A DNA stretch of 29,809 nucleotides from an uncultured Collinsella sp. (GCA_938023905.1 CALJCO010000040.1:1-29809); one strand, 5' to 3'; numbered from the stretch's first letter, positions 7,543 through 15,892 are shown. Numbers and translations are program-made. Notes: generated by a model not told the origin, from the sequence alone.

Positions 7543-9570
7543 TTAGCGTCGACGCTTCCAGATAATGCCGAGAATGATGACGATGATGCCGCCGATAAGG
7601 CACGTGCCAACTACTGCCAGCGTGCGGTCTCCCGTTGCGGCGAGCTTGCCGGTCGTCTTCTTGGTGATGACCTTCGTGGTCGTCGTGTCCGTCTTAGGCG
7701 AGGGCTTAGGCGTCGGGGCCGGTGTGGGCGTGGGGTCCACGGCTGCGGAGCCGAAGCTGATGGTGCCGGCGAGTCCGGCCATCTTGCTCTCCCAGCCGTT
7801 TTGCCCAATCAGCGCCCTCAGCGCCGCCTCACACGTGCCCCACTCGGTGCGCTTGGTGGCGTGTGCGAAGGTGGGGAAGTCGGTCGTGTTGGTAATGATG
7901 TAGTTGTTGGTGGCGACGGTATAGGTCTTGGTGGGATCGAGCGTGCTGCCGTCCTTGGCGAGTGTGGCACTCACAATGCGCTTGCCTTCGGGCTGCGTCC
8001 AATCAATCGTCACGTTGATGCCGCCAAAGGAGAGAACGCTGCCGGAGTCATCGCGCCACTTGTACTTGTCTTGCGCTTCCTGCTCGGTATGGCCGGCTGC
8101 CACGTAGGCTTGCTGAAGCTCATAACTGTGATTGCACTCGTCGCTGATCTGCAGCGAGTGCTCGAGCGCTGCGAGGAAGTCCGCACCGGTCATGGTCCAG
8201 GTCTCCACGGTGTTGCCGTAGGGCGAGATAGCGATGACGTTGCCTGCGGTCACATCGCCTGCAGCGATGCCGCCGCGGATGCCACCCGCGTTCTCGATGG
8301 CAAGGTCTGCGCCCGTCAGGTCAAGATAGGAGCCGCAGATCACATGGCCGATGGTCTGGGCCTTGGTGGTGTCGCCCTCCTTGCTGGGGCGGAAATCGGT
8401 GGTGCGCACCATTTCCCAACCATGCGTGCCTGCGGCGTCCTCGCCGTAGAAAAAATTGGTAGAGCTCGTGCCGAGCACCTCGCTCGATGCGGCGCTAAAG
8501 GCATCGTCGAGCGGCTTGATCTTGTTGTCGTGGACCTCATCAAGGATGCTCTGATAGGTGGAGCCCTTGTTGGGATCGGTCAAAAGAACGTTTACATCCT
8601 TGGCGGTATAGAGCTTCTCGTCGCTTTTGTCTGCGTATACCGCCACCGTGTCATCGTCGGTGCTTTCGGTGCCCTTGGTGTCGTACTCGTAGGGGACGGA
8701 AAGCAGTCCCACTTCGGCAAAGGCGCTGCCCGCCTCGACAACGTGGATTGTCTTGCCGTCGGCTCCCGTCACCTTCTCGTTAAGGTTGATGTGCTCGTGG
8801 CCTGCGATGAGGGCATCGACGCCGCGGAGCCGCGTGGCAAAGGTCTTGGCGTCGAGCGTGTGCGCGATACAGACAACAACATCGCAGCCCTCCTTGCGCA
8901 GCTGCTCTGCCTCGGCATTAATGGCGTTCGCGGCACTCGAGAAGTTGGTGCCCGCGACTAGGTCTGCACGCAGCGAGGAGCCAAGCGATTCATCCATGGC
9001 TCCTACAACGCCGACCTTGATCTGGTAGGCGAACGTTGAGTGGCTTTCACTGTCCTCCCAGGTGTGATCGAGCGTCTTGGTGATACTCGAGCTCCATACG
9101 CCGCTCGTAGACTTCGCGTTCGCGCAGAGCATGGCGAAGGGCGTGCCGGTGGGGCTGTAGCCGGTCATGGTGCGGAGCTTGTCCGCGCCGTAGCTCCAGT
9201 CGTGGTTGCCCGGCGTGGTCGCGTCGTAGCCGTTTGCGTAGAAGGTGTTCATGAGTTCGGCGATGCTCTTGCCCTCGCTCATGGTGGCAAAGGACTGCCC
9301 GTGGAAGGTGTCGCCTGCATCGAGCAGAAAGTCGGGGGCGTTGCTTTGAGCGCTATAGAGAACCGCCAGCCCGTCAAAGCCAATGGTGCCCGTGCCCTTG
9401 CTTGCGTTGTAGCTGTACTTGTAGCTGCCGTGGATGTCGTTGGTGTGCATGACGGTTACGGCGCCGTCAATAGCGGCGGGCAGGTTCCCCGCGAAAGCGA
9501 GGCTTGGGATGTCTGTGAGCGCGCCGGCAAACAACGCGGCAGCTAACGCAAGGCGGGGGAGTCTTTTCAT
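7543..9570 (-). CDS. Cell-wall-anchored 5'-nucleotidase / UshA-type metallophosphoesterase
   Basis: An exported enzyme of 675 residues that should strip phosphate from nucleotides outside the cell. A signal peptide (MKRLPRLALAAALFAGALTD, probable cleavage near AFA) leads to the metallophosphoesterase domain: NDIHG (44-48), DAGDTFHG (84-91), GNHD (121-124), CIAHT, GHEH. The 5'-nucleotidase C-terminal domain follows (LAIENAGGIRGGI; SPYGNTVETWTMTG). A Pro/Thr linker precedes the sorting signal LAATG (643-647), a membrane helix and a KRRR tail. LAxTG is the site preferred by class E sortases of high-GC Gram-positives. ATG 9570 has AAGGAG 7 nt upstream; the longer frame from TTG 9606 starts inside a repeat and is rejected. 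Confidence 0.92.
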   Translation of the reverse strand: MKRLPRLALAAALFAGALTDIPSLAFAGNLPAAIDGAVTVMHTNDIHGSYKYSYNASKGTGTIGFDGLAVLYSAQSNAPDFLLDAGDTFHGQSFATMSEGKSIAELMNTFYANGYDATTPGNHDWSYGADKLRTMTGYSPTGTPFAMLCANAKSTSGVWSSSITKTLDHTWEDSESHSTFAYQIKVGVVGAMDESLGSSLRADLVAGTNFSSAANAINAEAEQLRKEGCDVVVCIAHTLDAKTFATRLRGVDALIAGHEHINLNEKVTGADGKTIHVVEAGSAFAEVGLLSVPYEYDTKGTESTDDDTVAVYADKSDEKLYTAKDVNVLLTDPNKGSTYQSILDEVHDNKIKPLDDAFSAASSEVLGTSSTNFFYGEDAAGTHGWEMVRTTDFRPSKEGDTTKAQTIGHVICGSYLDLTGADLAIENAGGIRGGIAAGDVTAGNVIAISPYGNTVETWTMTGADFLAALEHSLQISDECNHSYELQQAYVAAGHTEQEAQDKYKWRDDSGSVLSFGGINVTIDWTQPEGKRIVSATLAKDGSTLDPTKTYTVATNNYIITNTTDFPTFAHATKRTEWGTCEAALRALIGQNGWESKMAGLAGTISFGSAAVDPTPTPAPTPKPSPKTDTTTTKVITKKTTGKLAATGDRTLAVVGTCLIGGIIVIILGIIWKRRR

Positions 9571-9593
9571 GGCTGTCTCCTTACTCTTTAACA

Positions 9594-9634
9594 AAAACCA
9601 CCACAAAGGTGCCTGTCCCCTTTGTGGTGGTTTT
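9594..9634. repeat. Dispersed hairpin repeat, copy 3
   Basis: Perfect 16-bp arms (9594-9609 and 9619-9634) flank the same 9-nt loop TGCCTGTCC. On the minus strand it begins 8 nt after the stop codon of the ABC ATPase gene and ends in TTTTTG, so it can form a good terminator hairpin there. It also forms the upstream border of the 5'-nucleotidase gene. Confidence 0.95.
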
Positions 9635-9642
9635 CTAGGTCG

Positions 9643-10437
9643 TTAGCTCAGCAGCATGCGGTCGTTGGCGAGCTCGCCGCCCGAGACCTCCTCGAACTTC
9701 TGCAGCAGGTCGGCAACGGTGAGCGACTTCTTCTCGTCGCCTGCCACGTCGTAGATTACGTGGCCCTCGTGCATCATGATCAGGCGATTGCCCAGACGGA
9801 TGGCGTCATTCATGTTATGCGTGACCATGAGCGTGGTCAGGTGGTGCTCGTCGACGATCTCTTCGGTCAGATTGAGCACCTTAGAGGCCGTCTTGGGGTC
9901 GAGCGCCGCGGTGTGCTCGTCGAGCAGCAGCAGGCGCGGCTTGGTGAGCGTGGCCATGAGCAGGGTGAGTGCCTGGCGCTGACCGCCCGAAAGCAGGCCG
10001 ACCTTGGCGTTGAGGCGCGTGTCCAGACCGAGGTCCAGGCGCTTGAGCAGCTCAACGTACTCGTCCTTCTCGGCCTTGGTGACGCCCCACGAAAGACCGC
10101 GACGCTGGCCGCGACGCTTGGCGAGGGCCAGGTTCTCGGCGATCTGCATGTCGGCAGCGGTACCGCGCATGGGGTCCTGAAACACGCGGCCCAGGTACTT
10201 GGCGCGCTGCGACTCGCTCAGGCGCGAGATGTCGGTGCCGTCGAGCTCAATAACGCCCGAATCGAGCGGGTACACGCCGGCGATCATGTTGAGCAGCGTG
10301 GACTTGCCGGCGCCATTGCCGCCGATCACGGTTACAAAGTCGCCGTCATTCAGGGTGAGGTCGACACCGGTGAGCGCGCGCTTCTCCGTGACGGTGCCCT
10401 TGTTAAAGGTCTTCTTGACGTGCGAGAGCTTAAGCAT
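9643..10437 (-). CDS. ABC importer ATPase (COG1101 type)
   Basis: The ATP-hydrolysing subunit of the three-gene importer. The 264 residues contain Walker A GGNGAGKST (39-47), a Q-loop (RVFQDPM), signature LLSGGQRQ (148-155), Walker B LLLLDEHTAALD (169-180) and switch H207 in MVTHNM. The ADMQIAENLALAKRRG stretch and partners match the TrpXYZ-like uncharacterised class. The chosen ATG overlaps the permease stop by 8 nt (ATGCTTAA), indicating coupling; ATG 10446 is possible but AGGGGG touches it. The substrate is not known; related systems are proposed for tryptophan, tyrosine or other small organic ligands. Confidence 0.9.
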   Translation of the reverse strand: MLKLSHVKKTFNKGTVTEKRALTGVDLTLNDGDFVTVIGGNGAGKSTLLNMIAGVYPLDSGVIELDGTDISRLSESQRAKYLGRVFQDPMRGTAADMQIAENLALAKRRGQRRGLSWGVTKAEKDEYVELLKRLDLGLDTRLNAKVGLLSGGQRQALTLLMATLTKPRLLLLDEHTAALDPKTASKVLNLTEEIVDEHHLTTLMVTHNMNDAIRLGNRLIMMHEGHVIYDVAGDEKKSLTVADLLQKFEEVSGGELANDRMLLS

Positions 10438-11353
10438 CTGCCTCATCCCCCTTCGTGTAGGAGCTGCGGAGCTTATAGCGCTCCCAAACCACGGGCACGC
10501 ACAGGGCCACAGCGACAATCACGGCGGAGAGCAGCTTCATGTCGTTGGCGTCCATGCCCAACTGCAGCACGATGGCGCGGATAAGGAAGTACACCACGGA
10601 GCCAAAGACGGCGGAGGCAAGACGGACGCTAAACTGCGTGAGGCCGCCGGGCAGCAGGCGGCCGAGTACCTCACCGATAACAATGGCGGCAAGACCGATA
10701 ACGATGGCACCGGTGCCCATACCAATGTCGGCGTACTTCTGGCTCTGGCAGATGAGCGCGCCCGAAAGGCCGATGAGGGCGTTGGAGAGCACGAGGGCGA
10801 TCATCTTGGTGGAGTTGGTGTTGACGCCCAGAGCGCGGATCATGTACTCGTTGTTGCCGGTGGCGCGCAGCGCCGAGCCGATTTCGGTGCCAAAGAACCA
10901 ATACAGGATGGCAACGATAGCCACGGCGAGCAGGATGCCCAAGATGATGGCAACGGTGGACTGCGGCAGACCGGTCATATTGCTGACGGCCGAGAACACG
11001 GTGCCCTTGGCAAGAATGGGCGTATTGGACTTGCCCATGATGCGCAGGTTGATGGACCACAGGCTGATCTGGGTGAGGATTCCGGCGAGGATCGCGGGAA
11101 TCTCAAAGACGGTGGTCAAAATGCCCGTGACGGCACCCGCGATGGCGCCGGCGCACATGCCGGCCAGCACGGCGAGCAGCGGGTCGACGTTATTGTTGAC
11201 GATGAGTACGGCGCAGACACAGCCGCCGAGGGCAAAGCTGCCGTCGCAGGTCATATCGGGGATGTCGAGCAGGCGGAACGTGATAAACACGCCAAGCACC
11301 ATAATGCCCCAGAGGACGCCCTGCGAAATGGCGCCCTGCAATGCAATGAGCAT
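10430..11353 (-). CDS. ABC importer permease (COG4120 type)
   Basis: An integral membrane subunit of 307 residues with about eight to nine hydrophobic helices, of the LivH/RbsC-like BPD_transp_2 class. The start MLIALQGAISQGVLWGIMVLG and the TFRLLDIPDMTCDGSFALGG segment are typical for COG4120 proteins. Conserved polar bits (RATGNNEYMIRALGVNT) match the cytoplasmic loop that contacts the ATPase. AGGAGG lies 8 nt before the ATG. It lies between the binding-protein gene (205 nt upstream, with an intervening hairpin) and the ATPase gene (8-nt overlap). Confidence 0.9.
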   Translation of the reverse strand: MLIALQGAISQGVLWGIMVLGVFITFRLLDIPDMTCDGSFALGGCVCAVLIVNNNVDPLLAVLAGMCAGAIAGAVTGILTTVFEIPAILAGILTQISLWSINLRIMGKSNTPILAKGTVFSAVSNMTGLPQSTVAIILGILLAVAIVAILYWFFGTEIGSALRATGNNEYMIRALGVNTNSTKMIALVLSNALIGLSGALICQSQKYADIGMGTGAIVIGLAAIVIGEVLGRLLPGGLTQFSVRLASAVFGSVVYFLIRAIVLQLGMDANDMKLLSAVIVAVALCVPVVWERYKLRSSYTKGDEADA

Positions 11354-11457
11354 GCTTCATACCTCCTAGGATAGGGTGGACACGTGAGTCACCATGATAG
11401 CGGTAACAATGCATGAAAGAGCTGCGGCCGGATGTTTTGTCTCATCCGTAACAAGCA

Positions 11458-11486
11458 GGGCGAACGCCGGTCTTTGGCGTTCGCCC
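11458..11486 (-). terminator. Intercistronic hairpin between binding protein and permease genes
   Basis: An 11-bp perfect stem GGGCGAACGCC (11458-11468)/11476-11486 with a 7-nt loop. On the minus strand only TGCTTGTT follows, so it is a poor full terminator. It lies about 70 nt past the binding-protein stop. A hairpin here could partly terminate, or protect the upstream message and raise binding-protein yield relative to the membrane subunits. Confidence 0.6.
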
Positions 11487-11557
11487 CTGTGGCTCAGATA
11501 TTGAATAACACGGCAACGGCGCGAGTATGGGCCCTAGGCACATCGCCGCGCATGCCG

Positions 11558-12538
11558 TTACTCGTTCAGAGCGGAAAGGTCGATGCCCAACGCCTCGGCC
11601 ATCTCGTCGTTCTTGACGACGACCAGGTTCTTGCTCGAGAGGTGCTTGATCGGCATGTCTTCGGGCTTGGCCTCGCCCTTCAGGATCTTAACGGCCATCT
11701 CGCCCGCGGCGTAGCCCAGGTCCTCATAGTTGATGGAGAGGGTGAACAGGCCGCCGGCCATGCACATACCCTCCTCGCCAGTCACGAAGGGAAGCTTGTT
11801 TTCCTTGCAGATCTGGCCGACCTGCGAGGCACCCGCAGCGATGGTGTTGTCGGTGGGGGAGTAGAGCGCGTCGACCTTGCCCACGGCGGACTCGACGACG
11901 GACTGGATCTCGTTGGAGCTCGAGACGGTGAAGTCGGTGTACTCGAGGCCCAGCTTGTCGAGCTCCTTCTTGGCGGCCTTGATCTGGACGTCGGAGTTGG
12001 ACTCGGCGGTGCAGTAGAGCAGGCCGACCTTCTTTACGTCGGGCAGGACCTTCTGCATCATCTCGAGTTGCTCGGCGACCGGGGTAAGGTCGGAGGCGCC
12101 GGTGACGTTGGTGCCGGGCTTGTCGTTGTCCTGGACCAGGCCGGAGGCGGCGTAGTCGGTGATGGCGCAGCCCACGATGGGGATATCGGCCGTGGCGCCG
12201 GCGGCAGCCTGCGCGGCGGGCGTGGCGATGGCATAAATCAGGTTGACGTTGTCGCCCACAAACTTGTCGGCAATGGACTTACACGTGGACTGGTCGTTCT
12301 GGGCGTTCTTCTGGTCGATCTTGACCTTAAGGCCGCTCTCCTTGATGGCCTTGACAAAGCCGTCGTTGGCGGCATCGAGTGCGGAGTGCTCGGTGAGCTG
12401 CAGAACGCCGATGGTGTAGTCGGAACCGGCGGCAGCAGAGCCGGAACCAGAGTTGCCGCCGCATCCGGCGAGCGGGGCGAGCGCGAGCAGGCCGGCGGAG
12501 ACCAGAAGGCTCCTGCGGCTGATGGTGATGTCCTTCAT
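11558..12538 (-). CDS. ABC importer substrate-binding lipoprotein (COG2984, ABC_sub_bind family)
   Basis: The extracytoplasmic binding protein of the importer, 326 residues. The N-terminus MKDITISRRSLLVSAGLLAL ends in lipobox LAGC, so it should be anchored by lipidated Cys; SRRSLL resembles a twin-arginine motif. A Gly/Ser spacer precedes YTIGVLQLTEHSALD, the characteristic first strand of the family, and later LIYAIATPAAQAAAG, IPIVGCAITDY and ALYSPTDNTIAAG. It is the first gene of the binding protein-permease-ATPase unit. GGGGG lies 7 nt before ATG 12538; the upstream extension of the frame has no ribosome-binding site. The ligand is unknown; aromatic amino acids are a guess from TrpX relatives. 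Confidence 0.9.
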   Translation of the reverse strand: MKDITISRRSLLVSAGLLALAPLAGCGGNSGSGSAAAGSDYTIGVLQLTEHSALDAANDGFVKAIKESGLKVKIDQKNAQNDQSTCKSIADKFVGDNVNLIYAIATPAAQAAAGATADIPIVGCAITDYAASGLVQDNDKPGTNVTGASDLTPVAEQLEMMQKVLPDVKKVGLLYCTAESNSDVQIKAAKKELDKLGLEYTDFTVSSSNEIQSVVESAVGKVDALYSPTDNTIAAGASQVGQICKENKLPFVTGEEGMCMAGGLFTLSINYEDLGYAAGEMAVKILKGEAKPEDMPIKHLSSKNLVVVKNDEMAEALGIDLSALNE

Positions 12539-12598
12539 ATCATTACCCCCAGTATAAAAATGGCTGGAAACACTGCACTGGGACAAAGTGCAAGTGGA

Positions 12599-12629
12599 AC
12601 TATAGTAGCGCTGATGTCCATTTTTACAA
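12599..12629 (-). promoter_or_regulatory. Candidate promoter of the ABC importer operon
   Basis: On the minus strand, TATAGT (12599-12604) lies about 60 nt before the binding-protein start, with TTGTAA (12624-12629) 19 nt upstream. The spacing is longer than ideal. The -10 is good, the -35 weak. Confidence 0.4.
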
Positions 12630-12698
12630 CAGCCTGGCGGGTTTTTTAATACAGAATCGGATGGGCGGTACGGGTAGTCGAATGGGCGGCGGAGGGTC

Positions 12699-13484
12699 TT
12701 ATGCGGCGGAGGGGGCGTCGTCCTCGTCCAGGGCGGCGAAGAGCTTCTTGCCGTCGAGGAGACGTGTGGTGACGTTTCTCATTCGGCCAATCTCTACGGT
12801 ACGCAACGTGTCATCGGCGCCTCGGGCGTCATAGACCGTTCCCAGCAAATACGAGATGCCATCGCGCTGCCTGATGGCAAAGGGACGGAGTGTCATCCGT
12901 GCTGCTTCGGTTTCGCCGCGTGTCGTGACGCTCGAAATATCAAAACTCACCGTGGTTCCGTGGTCGATGGCCTGCTCGACGAGCTCGCACGTGTCGATGC
13001 GCTTGATGGGCGTGTGTGTTGCCTTGGTAGCCTTGCTGCCTGCGTTTGGAGCGGGTTCGGGTGTATCGAGGTAGCCGCGAACGTCGGCGCTCGCCATGGC
13101 AACTAAGTGCTGCGCCATGCTTTTTCGAATGGCGATGGGCGTAGAGCGGTTGCGCATGACCATACCGTGGAGCCGGATGATCTCTTCATCGGTGAGCGGG
13201 CGGGTAAGAAGTTTGTAGCCCACGCCGCGTTTGTACTCAATTTCGTATCCGGCATGGCGAAGCGCGGAGATGGCGGTGTAGATGCTGCGCCGCGCCGCCG
13301 AGATGGGCATGCGGGCGGGGTCGTCGGGATGGGCGAGGCACCGGATCAACTCATCGGAAAGCATGGCCTTGTCCTCGCCGGTGTTTTCGCTCAAGAGCTG
13401 CAGGATGCGAACGGCGCGATAGGCCGCCATCGAGGCGGCGCCTCTCGTCGTGGTGTCGTAGGTTTCAACAGCGGCTTCGGTCAT
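12699..13484 (-). CDS. WYL-domain transcriptional regulator
   Basis: A probable DNA-binding regulator of 261 residues. The N-terminal part (about 15-95) reads as a winged helix: AVRILQLLSEN, then RSIYTAISALRHAGYEIEYKRGVGYKLL, with the recognition helix and wing typical of HTH_11/WYL proteins. The C-terminal part (about 165-250) matches a WYL-type domain (VEQAIDHGTTVSFD; MTLRPFAIRQRDGISYLLG; RTVEIGRMRNV), which usually senses a ligand or nucleic acid. ATG 13484 is 10 nt from AAAGGA; GTG 13493 is too close. It is codirectional with the ABC importer but 160 nt upstream; whether it controls it is unknown. Confidence 0.85.
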   Translation of the reverse strand: MTEAAVETYDTTTRGAASMAAYRAVRILQLLSENTGEDKAMLSDELIRCLAHPDDPARMPISAARRSIYTAISALRHAGYEIEYKRGVGYKLLTRPLTDEEIIRLHGMVMRNRSTPIAIRKSMAQHLVAMASADVRGYLDTPEPAPNAGSKATKATHTPIKRIDTCELVEQAIDHGTTVSFDISSVTTRGETEAARMTLRPFAIRQRDGISYLLGTVYDARGADDTLRTVEIGRMRNVTTRLLDGKKLFAALDEDDAPSAA

Positions 13485-13600
13485 AGTGCCCACGTCCTTT
13501 CCGTTTTGGTGGCGACGGTATGGAGCCTAGGACGTGGGGCTTTCCCAGGGGCGCAGGGCGCTCTGGGCGGTCGGTAGTCGTCGGCAAACGGCGGGTCGAG

Positions 13601-13663
13601 TTTTCAACAGCCCTGCTCAACTGACCAAAAACTTGCCAAAAGCTTGACGGGTGCTGTTGAAAA
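13601..13663. repeat. 11-bp inverted repeat upstream of the WYL regulator gene
   Basis: TTTTCAACAGC (13601-13611) and its exact complement (13653-13663) are 41 nt apart, in the spacer between the regulator start and the asnS terminator. It may be an operator pair for the regulator. The right half merges with the A-run of the asnS terminator, so part of the match may come from that tract. Confidence 0.6.
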
Positions 13664-13697
13664 AAAAGCGCCTCTCGACCGATGTCGAGAGGCGCTT
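13661..13697 (-). terminator. Intrinsic terminator of asnS
   Basis: A perfect 14-bp stem (13666-13679 with 13684-13697) and a 4-nt loop. On the minus strand it is followed by a run of eight T. It lies about 47 nt after the asnS stop. Confidence 0.95.
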
Positions 13698-13743
13698 GTG
13701 CGATGAGCGTTGGCGTGTGGCGACGCGAGCTAGCGTCCGACGA

Positions 13744-15147
13744 TTAGAAGTCGGCGTTGCCCACGGTGCGCGGGTGCGGCAGGACGTCGCGGATGTTGCT
13801 CACGCCGGTCAGATACATGACCAAGCGCTCGAAGCCCAGACCGTAGCCGGCGTGCTTGCAGGAACCGTAGCGGCGCAGGTCAAGGTAGTACTTGTACTGC
13901 TCGGGATTCATGCCCAGGTCCTTGATGCGGGCCTCGAGCAGATCCAGGCGCTCCTCGCGCTGGGAGCCACCGATGATCTCGCCGATGCCCGGCACCAGGC
14001 AGTCGGCGGCGGCGACGGTCTTGCCGTCCTCGTTCATGCGCATGTAGAAGGCCTTGATCTCGGCCGGGTAGTCGGTCACGAAGGTCGGGCGCTTAAAGTG
14101 CTCCTCGGTCAGGAAACGCTCGTGCTCGGTCTGCAGGTCAATGCCCCAGCTCACGGGATAGTCAAACTTGTGACCGGCGGCGACGGCCTGTTCCAGGATC
14201 TCGACGGCCTCGGTATAGGTGACGCGGGCAAAGTCGGAGTTTGCCACGTGGTCTAGGCGCTCGAGCAAACCCTTGTCCACAAACTTGTTGAGCATATTGA
14301 GCTCGTCGGGGCAGGTTGCCATGACGTCCTTGAGGACATACTTGAGCATGGCCTCAGCGTTATCCATGTAGTCGTTGAGGTCGGCGAAGGCCATCTCGGG
14401 CTCGATCATCCAAAACTCGGCGGCATGGCGCGTGGTGTTGGAGTTCTCGGCGCGGAAGGTGGGGCCAAAGGTGTACACGTCGCCAAAGGCCATGGCGAAG
14501 TTCTCGGCGTTGAGCTGGCCGGATACGGTAAGGCTTGCGTGCTTGCCAAAGAAGTCCTGGCTCCAGTCGACCTCGCCGGACTCGGTGAGGGGCGGATTTT
14601 TGGGGTCGAGCGTGGTCACGCGGAACATCTCGCCGGCGCCCTCGCAGTCACTCGTGGTGATGATGGGGGTGTTGACGTAGACAAAGCCCTGCTCCTGGAA
14701 GAAGCGGTGGATGGCAGCGGCCGCGACAGAGCGGATGCGGAACACGGCGCGGAACAGGTTGGTGCGCGGGCGCAGGTGCTGCTGGGTGCGCAGGAACTCG
14801 ACGGTTGCGCGCTTCTTCTGCAGTGGGTAATCCGGGGCGCTCGTGCCCTCGACCTCGATGGAGGTGGCAGAAAGCTCGAAGGGCTGGGGCGCATCGGGGG
14901 TCAGTTTGACGGTGCCGGTGCAAATGAGTGCGGCCGAGACATTTTGGTGGGCGATCTCGTCGTAGTTGTCGAGCGCCTCGCGGTTCATGACGACCTGCAG
15001 GTCGCGGAAGCAGCTGCCGTCGTTGAGCGTAACAAAGCCAAAGTTCTTCATGTCGCGGACGGACTTGACCCAGCCGGCGACGGTGACGGTCTGGCCGCCG
15101 AGCGACTCGGCATCGGCATAGAGCTGCGCGATTTTGGTGCGGTTCAC
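13744..15147 (-). CDS. asnS: Asparaginyl-tRNA synthetase
   Basis: This enzyme charges tRNA-Asn with asparagine in the cytosol. With the GTG start at 15147 it has 467 residues, as for E. coli AsnRS. The N-terminal OB-fold anticodon-binding domain includes VTVAGWVKSVRDMKNFGFVTLNDGS. The class II core has motif 2 (FRAENSNTTRHAAEFWMIEPEM) and motif 3 (GYGLGFERLVMYLTG). WMIEPEMAFADL and RHAAEF are AsnRS rather than AspRS signatures. The GTG is preceded by GGGAGG at 4 nt; two upstream in-frame ATGs (15162, 15183) lack good ribosome-binding sites. Monocistronic, with a strong terminator. Confidence 0.95.
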   Translation of the reverse strand: MNRTKIAQLYADAESLGGQTVTVAGWVKSVRDMKNFGFVTLNDGSCFRDLQVVMNREALDNYDEIAHQNVSAALICTGTVKLTPDAPQPFELSATSIEVEGTSAPDYPLQKKRATVEFLRTQQHLRPRTNLFRAVFRIRSVAAAAIHRFFQEQGFVYVNTPIITTSDCEGAGEMFRVTTLDPKNPPLTESGEVDWSQDFFGKHASLTVSGQLNAENFAMAFGDVYTFGPTFRAENSNTTRHAAEFWMIEPEMAFADLNDYMDNAEAMLKYVLKDVMATCPDELNMLNKFVDKGLLERLDHVANSDFARVTYTEAVEILEQAVAAGHKFDYPVSWGIDLQTEHERFLTEEHFKRPTFVTDYPAEIKAFYMRMNEDGKTVAAADCLVPGIGEIIGGSQREERLDLLEARIKDLGMNPEQYKYYLDLRRYGSCKHAGYGLGFERLVMYLTGVSNIRDVLPHPRTVGNADF

Positions 15148-15257
15148 GTATCCTCCCATAACGGTTGAATGATAGTTATCCATACAGTTCGGTATTCTAG
15201 CAGCTCGGCTCATTTGGGCTATACAGATAAGGCATTGGCGGGATGGTTTTTCAAACG

Positions 15258-15291
15258 AAAAGCGCCCGCGGCCAAATGGTCGCGGGCGCTT
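15258..15291 (-). terminator. Intrinsic terminator of the PTS IIA gene
   Basis: A 14-bp stem with one G-U pair (15260-15273 with 15278-15291) and loop AAAT, followed by TTTTCG on the minus strand. It lies about 40 nt past the IIA stop. Confidence 0.85.
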
Positions 15292-15328
15292 GACGAGGTG
15301 CCTTTTGGCTGTGTGGCGCGGGGCCTTG

Positions 15329-15892
15329 CTACTTGGTCTTGGCAACCAACAGCGGATCGCCGAGCTTGACGAGCGGATTGCCGCCGATAAGCGTGCCAGA
15401 CTCGCCGACATGGTCGATACTCTTAAGACGATCGAGCTCGGAGACGATGACGGTCACGATGTCCTCGTGGCCGGCGGCCTTAATGGCGTCGCGGTCGAAG
15501 CTGATGAGCGGCTGGCCGGCCTTGACCTCATCGCCCATCTCAACAAAGCGGGCAAAACCCTTGCCGTTCATTTCCACGGTGCCCAGGCCGACATGGATGA
15601 ACACGCGAAGACCGTCCTCGGTAATCATGCCAATGGAGTGGTTGGTGACAGTGGTGGCGCCGATGCGGCCGTTGGCGGGCGCATAGATGGTGTCGGTAAT
15701 GGGCTCGATGCCATAGCCCTGGCCAAGCATGCCCGAGGCGATCGTCTCGTCGGGAACTTCGTCCAGATTGACGAGCACGCCGTTGACGGGGGCATAGATG
15801 ACGCCTTCGCGGGTGGCGAAGCTTGCTGCGGGCGGAACGGACGCCTCGCCGGTCGAGGTGAAGGTGGACTTAAGCGAATCGAGCAGACCCAT
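15329..15892 (-). CDS. crr: PTS glucose-family IIA protein (IIA-Glc)
   Basis: A stand-alone soluble phosphocarrier of 187 residues. It takes phosphate from HPr and passes it to a sugar-specific IIB domain. Family motifs: VIYAPVNGVLVNLDEVPDE, FASGMLGQGYGIEP-like segment, TNHSIGMITEDG with H85, and VFIHVGLGTVEMNGKGF with H100, the expected phosphorylated His; DEVKAGQPLISFD follows. GGAGG lies 5 nt before ATG 15892. No IIB or IIC gene is adjacent, so it must serve PTS permeases encoded elsewhere and may also have a regulatory role. The symbol crr is by family likeness. Confidence 0.9.
   Translation of the reverse strand: MGLLDSLKSTFTSTGEASVPPAASFATREGVIYAPVNGVLVNLDEVPDETIASGMLGQGYGIEPITDTIYAPANGRIGATTVTNHSIGMITEDGLRVFIHVGLGTVEMNGKGFARFVEMGDEVKAGQPLISFDRDAIKAAGHEDIVTVIVSELDRLKSIDHVGESGTLIGGNPLVKLGDPLLVAKTK

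Noticed and set aside
9571..9606. Extended N-terminus of the 5'-nucleotidase from TTG 9606
   Set aside because: It begins inside hairpin repeat copy 3 and would put 12 residues before a clear signal peptide. ATG 9570 has AAGGAG.
3893..9634. CRISPR array from the three hairpin repeats
   Set aside because: Spacing is about 2.7-3 kb with genes between, and no cas genes are present.
12661..12689. Direct repeat ATGGGCGG (12661-12668, 12682-12689) after the WYL gene
   Set aside because: Short, GC-rich and without hairpin or neighbours of the same type; probably chance.
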